From the NCBI GenBank assembly GCA_045595785.1, contig JAZOBE010000033.1, positions 1 to 30,964 of the forward strand: 30,964 bases of DNA, read 5' to 3'. The translations under genes were made by a program, and so were the position numbers. Below, one piece after another: positions 15,931 through 23,665 of the stretch. The DNA comes from SFLA01 sp045595785 (lineage in GTDB: Bacteria; Bacillota; Clostridia; Oscillospirales; CAG-382). Numbering within the stretch: position 1 is the first letter of the stretch; each line of letters opens with the position of its first letter. The notes under the pieces were generated by a model. It saw only the letters and a list, made by a program, of their open reading frames with translations, did not search any database and was not told the origin of the DNA.

Positions 15931-16197
15931 ATGGATATTCATTTATGCAGTATGGTTGAGTCCGTTGCAGGGCGAGACCGCGGAATGCTGGCATACGTCG
16001 TAGGTACTGCCGAAAACGGGTATGTACTGGTGGCGGACGGCAGACTGCGTAAGGTTGAAGCCCCGAAACTAAAAAAGCTTAAACACATACGGTTTATTGC
16101 AAATGCGCCGCGGCTCGAAGAAGAAAAGATGACAAATCGTTTTATACGTGAGAGCATCAACGAATATAAAGAGTCGCTGGATAACAAGGAGGAATAG
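15931..16197 (+). CDS. KOW-domain RNA-binding protein (L14e/L6e-like)
   Basis: The protein has 88 residues. It shows a KOW-type start (GRDRGMLAYVVGTAENGYVLVADGR), a basic segment KVEAPKLKKLKHIRF and a charged helical tail. Proteins of this kind (COG2163-like) occupy the same slot between map and infA in Bacilli and Clostridia and are thought to bind RNA on the ribosome; the exact role is not known. The only upstream Shine-Dalgarno-like sequence (GAGG, 15911-15914) is about 16 nt from the ATG, so the start is weakly supported. The gene ends in TAG three bases before the infA start. Confidence 0.85.
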   Translation: MDIHLCSMVESVAGRDRGMLAYVVGTAENGYVLVADGRLRKVEAPKLKKLKHIRFIANAPRLEEEKMTNRFIRESINEYKESLDNKEE

Positions 16198-16199
16198 TT

Positions 16200-16418
16200 C
16201 TGGTTAAAGACGATGTTATTGAATTTGAAGGCGTGGTTACGGAGTTACTTCCCAACACTGTATTCAAAGTCAAACTTAACAACGGTCACATGGTTACCGC
16301 CCACATTTCCGGAAAGATGCGTATGCATTATATAAAGATATATCCGGGTGATAAGGTTACCGTAGAGGTTTCTATCTACGACCTTACTCAGGGCAGAATA
16401 ACCTATCGTTCCAAATAA
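16200..16418 (+). CDS. infA: Translation initiation factor IF-1, apparent CTG start
   Basis: Reading from CTG at 16200 gives 72 residues, exactly the usual IF-1 length: (M)VKDDVIEFEGVVTELLPN, with the OB-fold patterns FKVKLNNGHMVTAHISGKMR and KIYPGDKVTVEVSIYDLTQG and the C-terminus GRITYRSK. No ATG, GTG or TTG exists at the correct position in frame. The next in-frame start is a GTG at 16233, which would remove the first OB strand. A perfect AAGGAGG (16186-16192) is 7 nt before the CTG and 41 nt before the GTG. IF-1 binds the 30S A site with IF-2 and IF-3. The CTG start is the notable feature. Confidence 0.93.
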   Translation: MVKDDVIEFEGVVTELLPNTVFKVKLNNGHMVTAHISGKMRMHYIKIYPGDKVTVEVSIYDLTQGRITYRSK

Positions 16419-16450
16419 ACAATGCTAACTGATATGGAGGCAGTAATAAT

Positions 16451-16564
16451 ATGAAAGTGAAACCTTCCGTAAAGAAAATATGCGAGAAGTGCAAGATTAT
16501 CAAGAGAAAAGGTAAAATCATGGTAATCTGCGAAAATCCCAAGCACAAGCAGAAGCAAGGCTAA
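16451..16564 (+). CDS. rpmJ: 50S ribosomal protein L36, zinc form
   Basis: The protein has 37 residues, the usual length, too short for most gene finders: MKVKPSVKKICEKCKIIKRK then GKIMVICENPKHKQKQG. Cys11, Cys14, Cys27 and His32 form the zinc ribbon of the C+ type. L36 is a late 50S protein near helix 89. A GGAGG site (16436-16440) lies 10 nt upstream. It is in its standard place between infA and rpsM. Confidence 0.97.
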   Translation: MKVKPSVKKICEKCKIIKRKGKIMVICENPKHKQKQG

Positions 16565-16579
16565 GAGAGAGGTGTAAAT

Positions 16580-16948
16580 ATGGCTCGTATTTCCGGCGTA
16601 GATTTGCCCAATGCAAAACGTGTAGAAATCGGTCTTTGCTATATCTATGGTATAGGCAGAAGCCGTTCTAACGAAATACTCAAGAAGACCGGCATCAACC
16701 CCGATACCCGTGTAAAGGATCTTACCGAGGACGATGTTGCAAAGCTTCGTGAAGTCATCGAAAACGACTATATCGTAGAGGGCGATCTCAGAAGAGATGT
16801 AGCACTTAATATCAAGAGAATGGTCGAGATCGACTGCTATCGCGGTCAGCGTCACAGAAAGGGTCTCCCCGTAAGAGGACAGAGAACCAAGACCAACGCG
16901 AGAACCAGAAAAGGTCCCGTAAAGACCATCGCAAACAAGAAGAAGTAA
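16580..16948 (+). CDS. rpsM: 30S ribosomal protein S13
   Basis: The protein has 122 residues, the normal size. It starts MARISGVDLPNAKRVEIGLC with YIYGIGRSRSNEIL (helix-two-turn-helix region) and ends with the signature YRGQRHRKGLPVRGQRTKTN. S13 is in the 30S head, contacts P-site tRNA and makes bridges to the 50S. An AGAGAGGTG site precedes it. Confidence 0.98.
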   Translation: MARISGVDLPNAKRVEIGLCYIYGIGRSRSNEILKKTGINPDTRVKDLTEDDVAKLREVIENDYIVEGDLRRDVALNIKRMVEIDCYRGQRHRKGLPVRGQRTKTNARTRKGPVKTIANKKK

Positions 16949-16967
16949 TAGGAGGAAAAACGGCAAA

Positions 16968-17366
16968 ATGGCTAAGCAGCAGAAAAAGGTTGTTACCAAG
17001 AAGCGCCGCGAGCGCAAGAATATTGAACGCGGTGCGGCACATATTCGCTCCAGCTTCAATAACACTATAGTAACTATTTCCGATACTAACGGAAACGCAA
17101 TCTCTTGGGCTTCCGCAGGCGAACTCGGTTACAGAGGTTCCCGTAAGTCCACTCCCTTTGCAGCACAGATGGCAGCAGAAACCGCAGCTAAGGCAGCAAT
17201 GGAGCACGGTCTCAAGACCGTAGAGGTATTTGTCAAGGGTCCCGGTCAGGGCAGAGAAGCAGCAATCCGCGCACTTCAGGTTGCAGGACTTGAGATCACT
17301 ATGATTAAAGATGTAACGCCGATCCCTCACAACGGTTGCAGACCGCCCAAGAGAAGACGCGTTTAA
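16968..17366 (+). CDS. rpsK: 30S ribosomal protein S11
   Basis: The protein has 132 residues, the normal size. Signatures HIRSSFNNTIVTISDTNGNA, GSRKSTPFAAQMAAE and the C-terminus DVTPIPHNGCRPPKRRRV are complete. S11 is in the 30S platform next to the mRNA exit. A TAGGAGG site lies upstream. Confidence 0.98.
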   Translation: MAKQQKKVVTKKRRERKNIERGAAHIRSSFNNTIVTISDTNGNAISWASAGELGYRGSRKSTPFAAQMAAETAAKAAMEHGLKTVEVFVKGPGQGREAAIRALQVAGLEITMIKDVTPIPHNGCRPPKRRRV

Positions 17367-17383
17367 TTGACGGAGGAAATGTA

Positions 17384-18016
17384 ATGGCAAGATATACTGG
17401 TCCCGCTTGCAGACTGTGCCGCAGAGAAGGCACCAAACTCTTCCTTAAAGGCGAAAGATGTTTTTCCGATAAGTGTGCAGTAGCCCGCAGAGGTCAGGCA
17501 CCCGGACAGCATGGCGCAGCCGGCGGAAGAAAGAGAACCAAGGAATACGGTCTTCAGCTCCGTGAGAAGCAGAAGGCAAAGAGGTACTACGGTATCCTGG
17601 AGAAGCAGTTTAAGACCTATTTCGTAAAAGCAGATAAGAAGCCCGGTCAGACCGGTGAAAACCTGCTTACCACCATCGAAAGAAGGTTGGATAATGTCGT
17701 ATACCGTATGGGTATGGCAGAGAGCCGTCGCGAAGCACGTCAGCTCGTACTTCACGGCCACTTCAGAGTAAACGGCAAGAAGGTAGATATTCCTTCCGTA
17801 ATTCTTAAGAAGGGTGACGTTATCACTCTCAGAGAAGCAAGCCGCAAGTCTGAAAAAATTAAAATGCTTATCGAGAATATCTCCGCAAGGCAGGTACCCG
17901 CTTGGATCGATATGGATAAAGAAAATATCCAGGCAACAATCTCCGAGCTGCCCACTCGCGCAGACGTAGATTTCCCCATCGAAGAGCATCTCATCGTCGA
18001 GTTGTACTCCAAATAA
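17384..18016 (+). CDS. rpsD: 30S ribosomal protein S4, zinc form
   Basis: The protein has 210 residues, the normal size, starting MARYTGPACRLCRREGTKLF. Cys9, Cys12, Cys26 and Cys31 form the N-terminal zinc site of the C+ type. The S4 RNA-binding domain is at ESRREARQLVLHGHFRVNGK. The ATG at 17384 follows ACGGAGG; an in-frame start 16 codons earlier is within rpsK. S4 nucleates 30S assembly. In Bacillus rpsD is usually at a separate locus under autoregulation, whereas the Clostridial order is within the alpha operon, as here. Confidence 0.98.
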   Translation: MARYTGPACRLCRREGTKLFLKGERCFSDKCAVARRGQAPGQHGAAGGRKRTKEYGLQLREKQKAKRYYGILEKQFKTYFVKADKKPGQTGENLLTTIERRLDNVVYRMGMAESRREARQLVLHGHFRVNGKKVDIPSVILKKGDVITLREASRKSEKIKMLIENISARQVPAWIDMDKENIQATISELPTRADVDFPIEEHLIVELYSK

Positions 18017-18056
18017 GGCTTAAAATAGCCCTACAACCTATAAGGAGGTTTATTAA

Positions 18057-19004
18057 ATGATAGAAATCGAAAGACCGAACATCGCAACTGCTGAAATCAG
18101 CGAAGATGGCAAACACGGCACTTTTGTTATCGAACCCCTTGAACGCGGTTACGGAATTACCCTTGGTAATTCTCTTCGCAGAGTACTGCTCAGTTCACTC
18201 CCCGGTGTTGCTACAACTAGCATAAAGATCGACGGCGTTCTGCACGAGATCTCCACCGTAGCAGGAGTTAAAGAAGACGTTACTGAAATCGTTCTTAATG
18301 TAAAGGGTATCGTTGCAAAGCTTTACGCTCAGGGTCCCAAGACCGTAGTTATCAATTCCCACGGCGGAGTTGTAACTGCAGGTGACATTCAGTGCGATTC
18401 CGACATCGAGATTCTTAATCCCGAGCATCACATCGCTACCGTTGAAGATGGCACTCCCTTCTATATGGAGCTTACCTTTGATCACGGCAGAGGATATGTG
18501 TCTTCGGAAAAGAACAAGCAGCTCGGTGCACCCATAATCGGCGTCATCTATACCGATTCAATCTTCACACCTGTATATAATGTAAACTACACGGTGTCCA
18601 ACACCCGCGTCGGCAACATAACCGACTTCGACAAACTGACTCTTGAAGTGACCACCAACGGTACTATCAATGCGAAGGAAGCAGTTTCCCTCGCTGCAAA
18701 GATACTGAGTGAGCACCTCAACCTGTTCATAGATCTCTCTGCAGAAGCAAAGAATACCGAGATCATGGTAGACAGAGAAGAGACCGTAAAGGAAAAGGTT
18801 TTGGAAATGTCTATCGAAGAACTCGATATGTCTGTAAGATCCTTCAACTGCTTAAAGCGTGCAGGCATCGACACTGTAGGCGATCTCACCAACAGAACCG
18901 AGGAGGATATGATCAAAGTTCGTAACCTCGGTAAGAAGTCGCTTGAGGAAGTTATCCAGAAGCTTCAGTCGCTTGGACTGGCGCTCAGACGTTCCGACGA
19001 CTAA
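18057..19004 (+). CDS. rpoA: RNA polymerase alpha subunit
   Basis: The protein has 315 residues, the normal size. The N-terminal assembly domain (1 to about 230) contains GYGITLGNSLRRVLLSSLPG, and the C-terminal domain (about 250-315) has the helix-hairpin-helix region LKRAGIDTVGDLTNRTEEDM and NLGKKSLEEVIQKL that contacts UP elements and activators. An AAGGAGG site lies in a 40-nt gap after rpsD. The alpha CTD is intact, relevant to the A/T-rich repeats upstream of the S10 promoter. Confidence 0.98.
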   Translation: MIEIERPNIATAEISEDGKHGTFVIEPLERGYGITLGNSLRRVLLSSLPGVATTSIKIDGVLHEISTVAGVKEDVTEIVLNVKGIVAKLYAQGPKTVVINSHGGVVTAGDIQCDSDIEILNPEHHIATVEDGTPFYMELTFDHGRGYVSSEKNKQLGAPIIGVIYTDSIFTPVYNVNYTVSNTRVGNITDFDKLTLEVTTNGTINAKEAVSLAAKILSEHLNLFIDLSAEAKNTEIMVDREETVKEKVLEMSIEELDMSVRSFNCLKRAGIDTVGDLTNRTEEDMIKVRNLGKKSLEEVIQKLQSLGLALRRSDD

Positions 19005-19035
19005 GCATTAATAATTCATAAGGAGGCTACTCAAA

Positions 19036-19422
19036 ATGCCCGGCACAAGAAAACTTGGCAGACCCACAGCTCACAGAATGGCAATGCTCAAGGGCATGGT
19101 TACCTTTCTGCTTGAAAAAGGTCAGATAGAAACTACTGTAACCCGCGCAAAAGAAGTAAGCGCACTCACCGATAGAATGATCACTCTTGGCAAGAACAAC
19201 ACTCTTGCTTCCAAGAGACGTGCACTCGCATTCCTCAAGAAGGAAGGCGTAGTTAAGAAGCTGTTTGACGAGATCTCTCCCGCATACAGCGAAGTTAACG
19301 GCGGCTACACCAGAGTATTAAAGGTTGGCCCCAGACGCGGTGACGGTGCTGAAATGGCAATCGTATCTCTTACCAAGGCTAAGGAGATCTACGCTCCCGC
19401 AAAGGAAGAGAAGTCTAAGTAA
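19036..19422 (+). CDS. rplQ: 50S ribosomal protein L17
   Basis: The protein has 128 residues, slightly longer than the shortest family members. The start MPGTRKLGRPTAHRMAMLKG, the pattern ETTVTRAKEVSALTDRMITL and the C-terminal GGYTRVLKVGPRRGDGAEMA are complete. L17 is at the exit-tunnel rim. It is the last gene of the superoperon: the terminator begins 6 nt after its stop. The ECF transporter and truA genes that often follow rplQ in Firmicutes are not here. Confidence 0.98.
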   Translation: MPGTRKLGRPTAHRMAMLKGMVTFLLEKGQIETTVTRAKEVSALTDRMITLGKNNTLASKRRALAFLKKEGVVKKLFDEISPAYSEVNGGYTRVLKVGPRRGDGAEMAIVSLTKAKEIYAPAKEEKSK

Positions 19423-19427
19423 TTAAA

Positions 19428-19462
19428 AAAGCTCACTCGTAAAAGAGTGAGCTTTATTTTTT
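19428..19462 (+). terminator. Terminator of the S10-spc-alpha superoperon
   Basis: An 11-bp stem AAAGCTCACTC (19428-19438) / GAGTGAGCTTT (19445-19455) with a 6-nt loop is followed by a T-rich tract. The stem starts 6 nt after the rplQ stop codon. Confidence 0.95.
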
Positions 19463-19516
19463 TATATAGAAATTTTTGAACAAAAACAACTTCATCTGCC
19501 CGAAAAAAAGAGGCAC

Positions 19517-19545
19517 TTGAAATATAAGCGGAAATATGGTATAAT
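19517..19545 (+). promoter_or_regulatory. Promoter of the ADP-ribosylglycohydrolase-like gene
   Basis: -35 TTGAAA (19517-19522), 17-nt spacer, -10 TATAAT (19540-19545) with an extended TG at 19537-19538. It lies just after the superoperon terminator, so the downstream gene is an independent unit with a leader of about 18 nt. Confidence 0.85.
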
Positions 19546-19569
19546 ATGTCAAACGAAAGGAGCGTTTAT

Positions 19570-21561
19570 ATGAAAAGAATATTCGCACTTATTCTTCTTG
19601 CGTTAATATGCGTTTCCGCTGTCAGCTGCGGTGGTAATGATACTTCAGATATTTCCGATGCTTCTGTTGACACATTTGATCCCAATGGTGAGGGAATTTA
19701 TACTGACAATGATATTTATAACAAGGTCCTCGGCGGCTGGGTAGGACAGATGGCAGGTGTTGTTTACGGCGCTGACGTTGAGTTTTACTACCGCGGTCAG
19801 ATAATGCCTGAGGAAGCAGTTGTTGATTTTTCTAACCTTAATATCAACAACGCTTTTTGGCAGGACGACCTTTACGTGGAGATGACGTTTCTTTCCGTTA
19901 TGGCTGATAAGGGCTTCGACTGCAGTCTGGAGGAGCTGGGAAAAGCATTTGCCGCATCTCAATATCCTCTTGACCATGCAAACAAGCAGGCGAGAGAGAA
20001 TCTTCAAAACGGTATTCCCGCAACCGAGAGCGGACATTATAACAATAACCTCCACTGTGAGGATATAGATTGGCAGATAGAATCTGATTTTCTTGGACTT
20101 ATCTGCGGCGGCGACCCTCAGACTGCCGCTGACCGCGCTTATGAGATAGGGCAAATGATATGCTATGGCGACGGTGTCTACGGCGGTGTGTTCGTAGCTT
20201 CACTTACTGCGGCTGCCTTTGCCGCCGACAATATCCGTGATGCTATCGGTATTGCAATTTCCACTATTCCCGAAAATACCGAATTCCGCACCGTAATGGA
20301 GCAGGTGGTATCACAATATGAATCCGGCAAAAAGTGGGAAGAGTGCTGGGCGTTTATCGAAGAGAAGTGGGGCGATGACGACCGTTGTATCGCATACGCG
20401 CCCTATGATTCCAATATTGACGCGAAGCTTAACGCCGCGTACGTCCTTATGGGACTTTTGTACGGCGAGGGCGATTTTGAAAAGTCTCTTACCATCGCGC
20501 TGCGGTGCGGTCAGGATAACGATTGCAATCCCTCGACTGTAGGCGGTGTGCTGGGTGTTATGCTAGGATACGATAATATCCCCGAAAAATACAAAAAAGG
20601 CGTTAATCGCACGGAAACAGTATTTTCTTTTACCGATTACAATCTTAATACTGCTGTAGATACTACCGTATCGCTGTTTAAGGCGCGCCTTGCCGAAACT
20701 GACAGCGCGGTAAGAGACGGTTATTGGTTTATCCAAAATGAAAACGCTACCGCTGTTGAGCATCAGCAATGGCCTGAAGCTCCTACCGCAACCTTTGAGG
20801 TTACTGCGGATAAGGACATGGTCAGACTTAAGGTCACCGCATACTCCGTTCCCGGTATCGCGGCAACAACCATCGACTTTGGCAATGGATTTGTAACTCA
20901 CGAAAACGTGGCAGGATATAAGTATCCGGTTTCCGGTGAATATACCATAACCTGCACCGTAACTGATATTCAGGGAAATTCTACCGTGCTTTCTCAGAAA
21001 GTCACCGTTACCGATACTGTTGAGATAGATACTTCCTTAAAGGGTACTTACCGCAATATTGCGCCTAATATGGTTCCTATTTGCAGCGTTACTGCTCCAA
21101 CCGGTACCGGAAATATGGATATTTATATTATAAGCAACGGTGCGGCTGGTGTAAGCCTTAAGACTCAGTACGATACTTACAACGGTTATCTTAACACCCA
21201 TGATGATTACGTCGGTTATCTGTTTACCGAAACCTGTACTGTTGACACCTTGGTCTTTACCGAGGGTATGAATTTTGATAACGGCGGTTGGTTTGCCAAC
21301 GGTGATATTACAGTTCAGGCGCTTATAAACGGTGTGTGGACAGATATAAAGACCAAAGTTGACCCCAAATATCCCGTAGGCAACGCTCAGGCAGATTTCG
21401 GCTCTCATTTTGAAAGCTATACCTTCACCTTTGATGAAACCGAATGCGACGGTATTCGTATCATCGGTACGGCAGGAGGCGCTGCAGGATTCATTTCTGT
21501 TTCCGAGCTTGAGGTTATGGGCTTTGAAACCAGTTATATCCCTGACGAAGTTTCCAAATAA
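19570..21561 (+). CDS. Secreted ADP-ribosylglycohydrolase-fold lipoprotein with PKD-like and discoidin-like domains
   Basis: The protein has 663 residues. A signal peptide ends at a lipobox-like site (AVSC, Cys20; alanine at -3 is less usual). Residues about 45-350 form an ARH-type domain: KVLGGWVGQMAGVVYG, the paired acidic motif FWQDDLYVEMTF (Asp99, Asp100), EDIDWQIESDFLGL, and the C-terminal metal motif CGQDNDCNPSTVGGVLG (Asp316, Asp318). About 405-475 resembles a PKD/Ig-like module, and about 485-655 resembles a discoidin (F5/8C) module. ARH enzymes cleave ADP-ribose from proteins or related substrates. An extracellular location makes ADP-ribose an unlikely substrate; a glycan is possible but unproven. 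The ATG at 19570 follows AAAGGAG, so an in-frame ATG 8 codons earlier is not used. Confidence 0.85.
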   Translation: MKRIFALILLALICVSAVSCGGNDTSDISDASVDTFDPNGEGIYTDNDIYNKVLGGWVGQMAGVVYGADVEFYYRGQIMPEEAVVDFSNLNINNAFWQDDLYVEMTFLSVMADKGFDCSLEELGKAFAASQYPLDHANKQARENLQNGIPATESGHYNNNLHCEDIDWQIESDFLGLICGGDPQTAADRAYEIGQMICYGDGVYGGVFVASLTAAAFAADNIRDAIGIAISTIPENTEFRTVMEQVVSQYESGKKWEECWAFIEEKWGDDDRCIAYAPYDSNIDAKLNAAYVLMGLLYGEGDFEKSLTIALRCGQDNDCNPSTVGGVLGVMLGYDNIPEKYKKGVNRTETVFSFTDYNLNTAVDTTVSLFKARLAETDSAVRDGYWFIQNENATAVEHQQWPEAPTATFEVTADKDMVRLKVTAYSVPGIAATTIDFGNGFVTHENVAGYKYPVSGEYTITCTVTDIQGNSTVLSQKVTVTDTVEIDTSLKGTYRNIAPNMVPICSVTAPTGTGNMDIYIISNGAAGVSLKTQYDTYNGYLNTHDDYVGYLFTETCTVDTLVFTEGMNFDNGGWFANGDITVQALINGVWTDIKTKVDPKYPVGNAQADFGSHFESYTFTFDETECDGIRIIGTAGGAAGFISVSELEVMGFETSYIPDEVSK

Positions 21562-21580
21562 AAACTCAGTAATAATAAAC

Positions 21581-21615
21581 AGCCCCGAGAATTTATCTCG
21601 GGGCTTTGCTTTGCT
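21581..21615 (+). terminator. Bidirectional terminator between convergent genes
   Basis: A perfect 10-bp stem AGCCCCGAGA (21581-21590) / TCTCGGGGCT (21596-21605) has a 5-nt loop. It lies 20 nt after the ARH-like gene and 22 nt from the end of the convergent M56 peptidase gene. T-rich sequence follows on both strands, although neither U-tract is long. Confidence 0.85.
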
Positions 21616-21626
21616 ATAGCTTATGC

Positions 21627-23147
21627 TTATTCGGGTTTTACAATAGGCCCAAGCTCGTTGGCTTCAATATTCACTTTTTCAATTTTACCATAGTTGTGGT
21701 AAAACAGATCAAAGGCTTCAAGTCTCAGATTTTCTGCTTCATCGCTGTCAGCAGGGACAGTATTGTATACCTTGACTGCCTCGTTGTAAGCATCCTGCGC
21801 TGTGTAACCGATAGTATCAAGAATAACGGAAATCCTGTTATATTCTTCATCAATTATAGCAGGCTCAAGCACGTAGATACCGTCGTTTTCGTGAGGATCA
21901 TAGAAGGATATAAATCTTCTCAGATCTCTGTCATCTTCTACGGCGTCTTTAAGCTTGTTCTTTATCTCATTAAAGCTTTTTTCGGTTATAATGGCGGGTA
22001 CGTTAAGCTTTTTGAAATTGTTGAAATCGGTAATTATTTCTGCTACGGTATCTCCGTCGGGCGAAACAGCAGGAATATTAATTGTAATCTGTCCTTCATA
22101 AGAATAATCAACAATAATATCCGTTACCGTGCAGGTTCCGTCACCGTTGGATTCATAAGTAATAACGTAAGGCGCGTCTGCGAAAATATCCTTGTTAATA
22201 TCCTTGTATTCAACGTCCTTTGCGTCGGCAACGCATGCAACCAGCATAAGAGCACAGAATACGTAAGCAAGCACGGTCACCCACGCTTTGGGTTTCTTGT
22301 AGTTAAGTGCGTTTTTAATACGCTTTTTTGCACCGCTTCCGTCGTTAAAGTTTACGGGGCTGGGCGCGGGGAATCTGCGGTTGGATGCAAAGGATAAAAG
22401 TGCGTTAGTATATGTTTTTTTCATTTCTTCATCTCCCTGTGTGCGCAATAGTTTTTCGTCACAGCTCATTTCCATATCCAGACTCATTCTGTCGAATGCT
22501 ATCCAGCAAAGAGGGTTAAACCAATGAACTGCAAGAATCAAGAATGCAATAGGCTTTATAATATGGTCAAAACGGTTAATATGGCAGTTTTCGTGGGCAA
22601 TAATTTTTTCACGGGTATTATCATCAAGTCCGTAGGGAATATATATTTTCGGCTTAATAATTCCCAAGGTAAAGGGTGAACGCACGTGCTCGGAACAGTA
22701 TACGTTTCCTTCGTCACGGGTGGCAGTGCTCATTTTGCGGTATAGCTTTATATAAGATGCTGCACCGTATACAAGCATTGCCGCGACTCCCGCCGCCCAG
22801 ACAACAGTAAGAACCTGAGTCCGTGATATAAAGGCTTTATTACCTGTGGATACTGTGTCACTATCCGTAACGGTTGCATCGGGCACGCCGTCAATAATAA
22901 TACCGCCTTCGTTTTCCTTTACGGGCGCATCGGTAATTACGGTTTGTTCATTATCTGTAAATGCATTTCCCAAGCCGAAAATACTGAAATCCGAGCTAAA
23001 GCTGAAGGGAACACACAGTCTGAACGCTACTGCCGCCCACAGCAGATATGAATACTTTTTGGGCGCTTTTGAAAGCAGCAGCCTTGCAATCAGAACCGCA
23101 ACAATAACAATGGCGCCTTTAATGCTCATTTCAAGTATCATTATCAT
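21627..23147 (-). CDS. M56-family membrane peptidase (BlaR1/MecR1-type sensor protease)
   Basis: The protein has 506 residues. Membrane segments lie at about 9-25, 34-50, 111-132, 196-216 and 305-322. The zinc-protease motif HENCHINRFDH (HExxH at 185-189) and a following acidic ligand region (MSCDEKLL) lie on the cytoplasmic side. The C-terminal half (about 325-506) is extracytoplasmic and does not resemble the penicillin-binding sensor of BlaR1, so the inducer is probably not a beta-lactam. In this family a signal activates the protease, which inactivates the paired BlaI repressor. The start overlaps the repressor stop (ATGA). An ATG two codons later has better spacing from AAGGAG and may be the real one. 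Confidence 0.9.
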   Translation of the reverse strand: MIMILEMSIKGAIVIVAVLIARLLLSKAPKKYSYLLWAAVAFRLCVPFSFSSDFSIFGLGNAFTDNEQTVITDAPVKENEGGIIIDGVPDATVTDSDTVSTGNKAFISRTQVLTVVWAAGVAAMLVYGAASYIKLYRKMSTATRDEGNVYCSEHVRSPFTLGIIKPKIYIPYGLDDNTREKIIAHENCHINRFDHIIKPIAFLILAVHWFNPLCWIAFDRMSLDMEMSCDEKLLRTQGDEEMKKTYTNALLSFASNRRFPAPSPVNFNDGSGAKKRIKNALNYKKPKAWVTVLAYVFCALMLVACVADAKDVEYKDINKDIFADAPYVITYESNGDGTCTVTDIIVDYSYEGQITINIPAVSPDGDTVAEIITDFNNFKKLNVPAIITEKSFNEIKNKLKDAVEDDRDLRRFISFYDPHENDGIYVLEPAIIDEEYNRISVILDTIGYTAQDAYNEAVKVYNTVPADSDEAENLRLEAFDLFYHNYGKIEKVNIEANELGPIVKPE

Positions 23148-23506
23148 TTCTCCTTGTGCTGGTCAATAAGCCGCTTTAATTCCTCGCTTTCTTTTTCGGA
23201 AAGTGTCTTTCCTCCCAAAAAAGTAACAAGAAATTTAGGCAGAGAGCCCTCAAAGGTATTTTCAACAAACCGTTCGCTGGCTTGCTTTTGTACGCTGTCT
23301 CTGTGAATAAGGGAAGTAACTATAGTATTCTCGTTTTTTGCAAATCCCTTCTCGCAAAGCTTTTTCAGCGTAGTATAGGTTGTGGGCTTTTTCCATCCCA
23401 GTCTGTCGGCGCAAAGCTCTACCAGCTTGCCGGAGGGTACGGGCTCGTTATCCCATATTACCGACATAAACCGATAATCACTTTCGCATAGCTTCAAATT
23501 GTCCAT
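23144..23506 (-). CDS. BlaI/MecI/CopY-family transcriptional repressor
   Basis: The protein has 120 residues. A winged-helix N-terminal domain (LCESDYRFMSVIWDNEPVPS and LGWKKPTTYTTLKKLCEKG) is followed by a dimerisation C-terminus. The family binds TACA-containing operators as a dimer and is inactivated by cleavage by the partner M56 protease encoded next. The gene pair overlaps by 4 bp. Upstream, its promoter is covered by a duplicated operator, which supports autorepression. Its other targets cannot be inferred with certainty. No beta-lactamase or PBP gene is nearby. Confidence 0.93.
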   Translation of the reverse strand: MDNLKLCESDYRFMSVIWDNEPVPSGKLVELCADRLGWKKPTTYTTLKKLCEKGFAKNENTIVTSLIHRDSVQKQASERFVENTFEGSLPKFLVTFLGGKTLSEKESEELKRLIDQHKEK

Positions 23507-23548
23507 TTTTCTTTGCCTCGCTTTTTACCGTTTTGTGTGCACACAGAG

Positions 23549-23603
23549 GTTTGTAATTACCAACCTCCGGATTTAGTTTACAACTACCAACCAAATTTGT
23601 CAA
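23549..23603 (-). promoter_or_regulatory. Promoter and duplicated operator of the BlaI/M56 operon
   Basis: Read on the minus strand: -35 TTGACA (23603-23598), 17-nt spacer, -10 TAAACT (23580-23575). Two 17-bp direct repeats, GGTTGGTAGTTGTAAAC (23592-23576) and GGTTGGTAATTACAAAC (23565-23549), differ at three positions and are 27 bp apart. The first covers the spacer and -10, the second lies around the start site. This arrangement fits steric repression by the BlaI-type regulator. Confidence 0.8.
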
Positions 23604-23611
23604 GGGGTTTT

Positions 23612-23661
23612 TCAAAAAAAATTAAAAAATTTTCGGCTTGCCATCTTTGGCAAACCGAAAA
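23612..23661 (-). terminator. Terminator of the DUF3810 gene
   Basis: A hairpin TTTTCGG/CCGAAAA plus TTGCCA/TGGCAA (23630-23643 / 23648-23661) with a TCTT loop and one internal mismatch. On the minus strand it is followed by a long T-rich run (23629-23612). It begins 4 nt beyond the stop codon of the DUF3810 gene. Confidence 0.92.
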
Positions 23662-23665
23662 GGAT

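Noticed and set aside
16233..16418. infA starting at GTG 16233
   Set aside because: It removes the first 11 residues of a 72-residue factor, including an OB strand, and has no ribosome-binding site at a proper distance.
21627..23506. Beta-lactam resistance operon
   Set aside because: The BlaI-type and M56 genes lack a beta-lactamase or PBP partner, and the sensor domain is not penicillin-binding; such pairs are widespread for other envelope signals.
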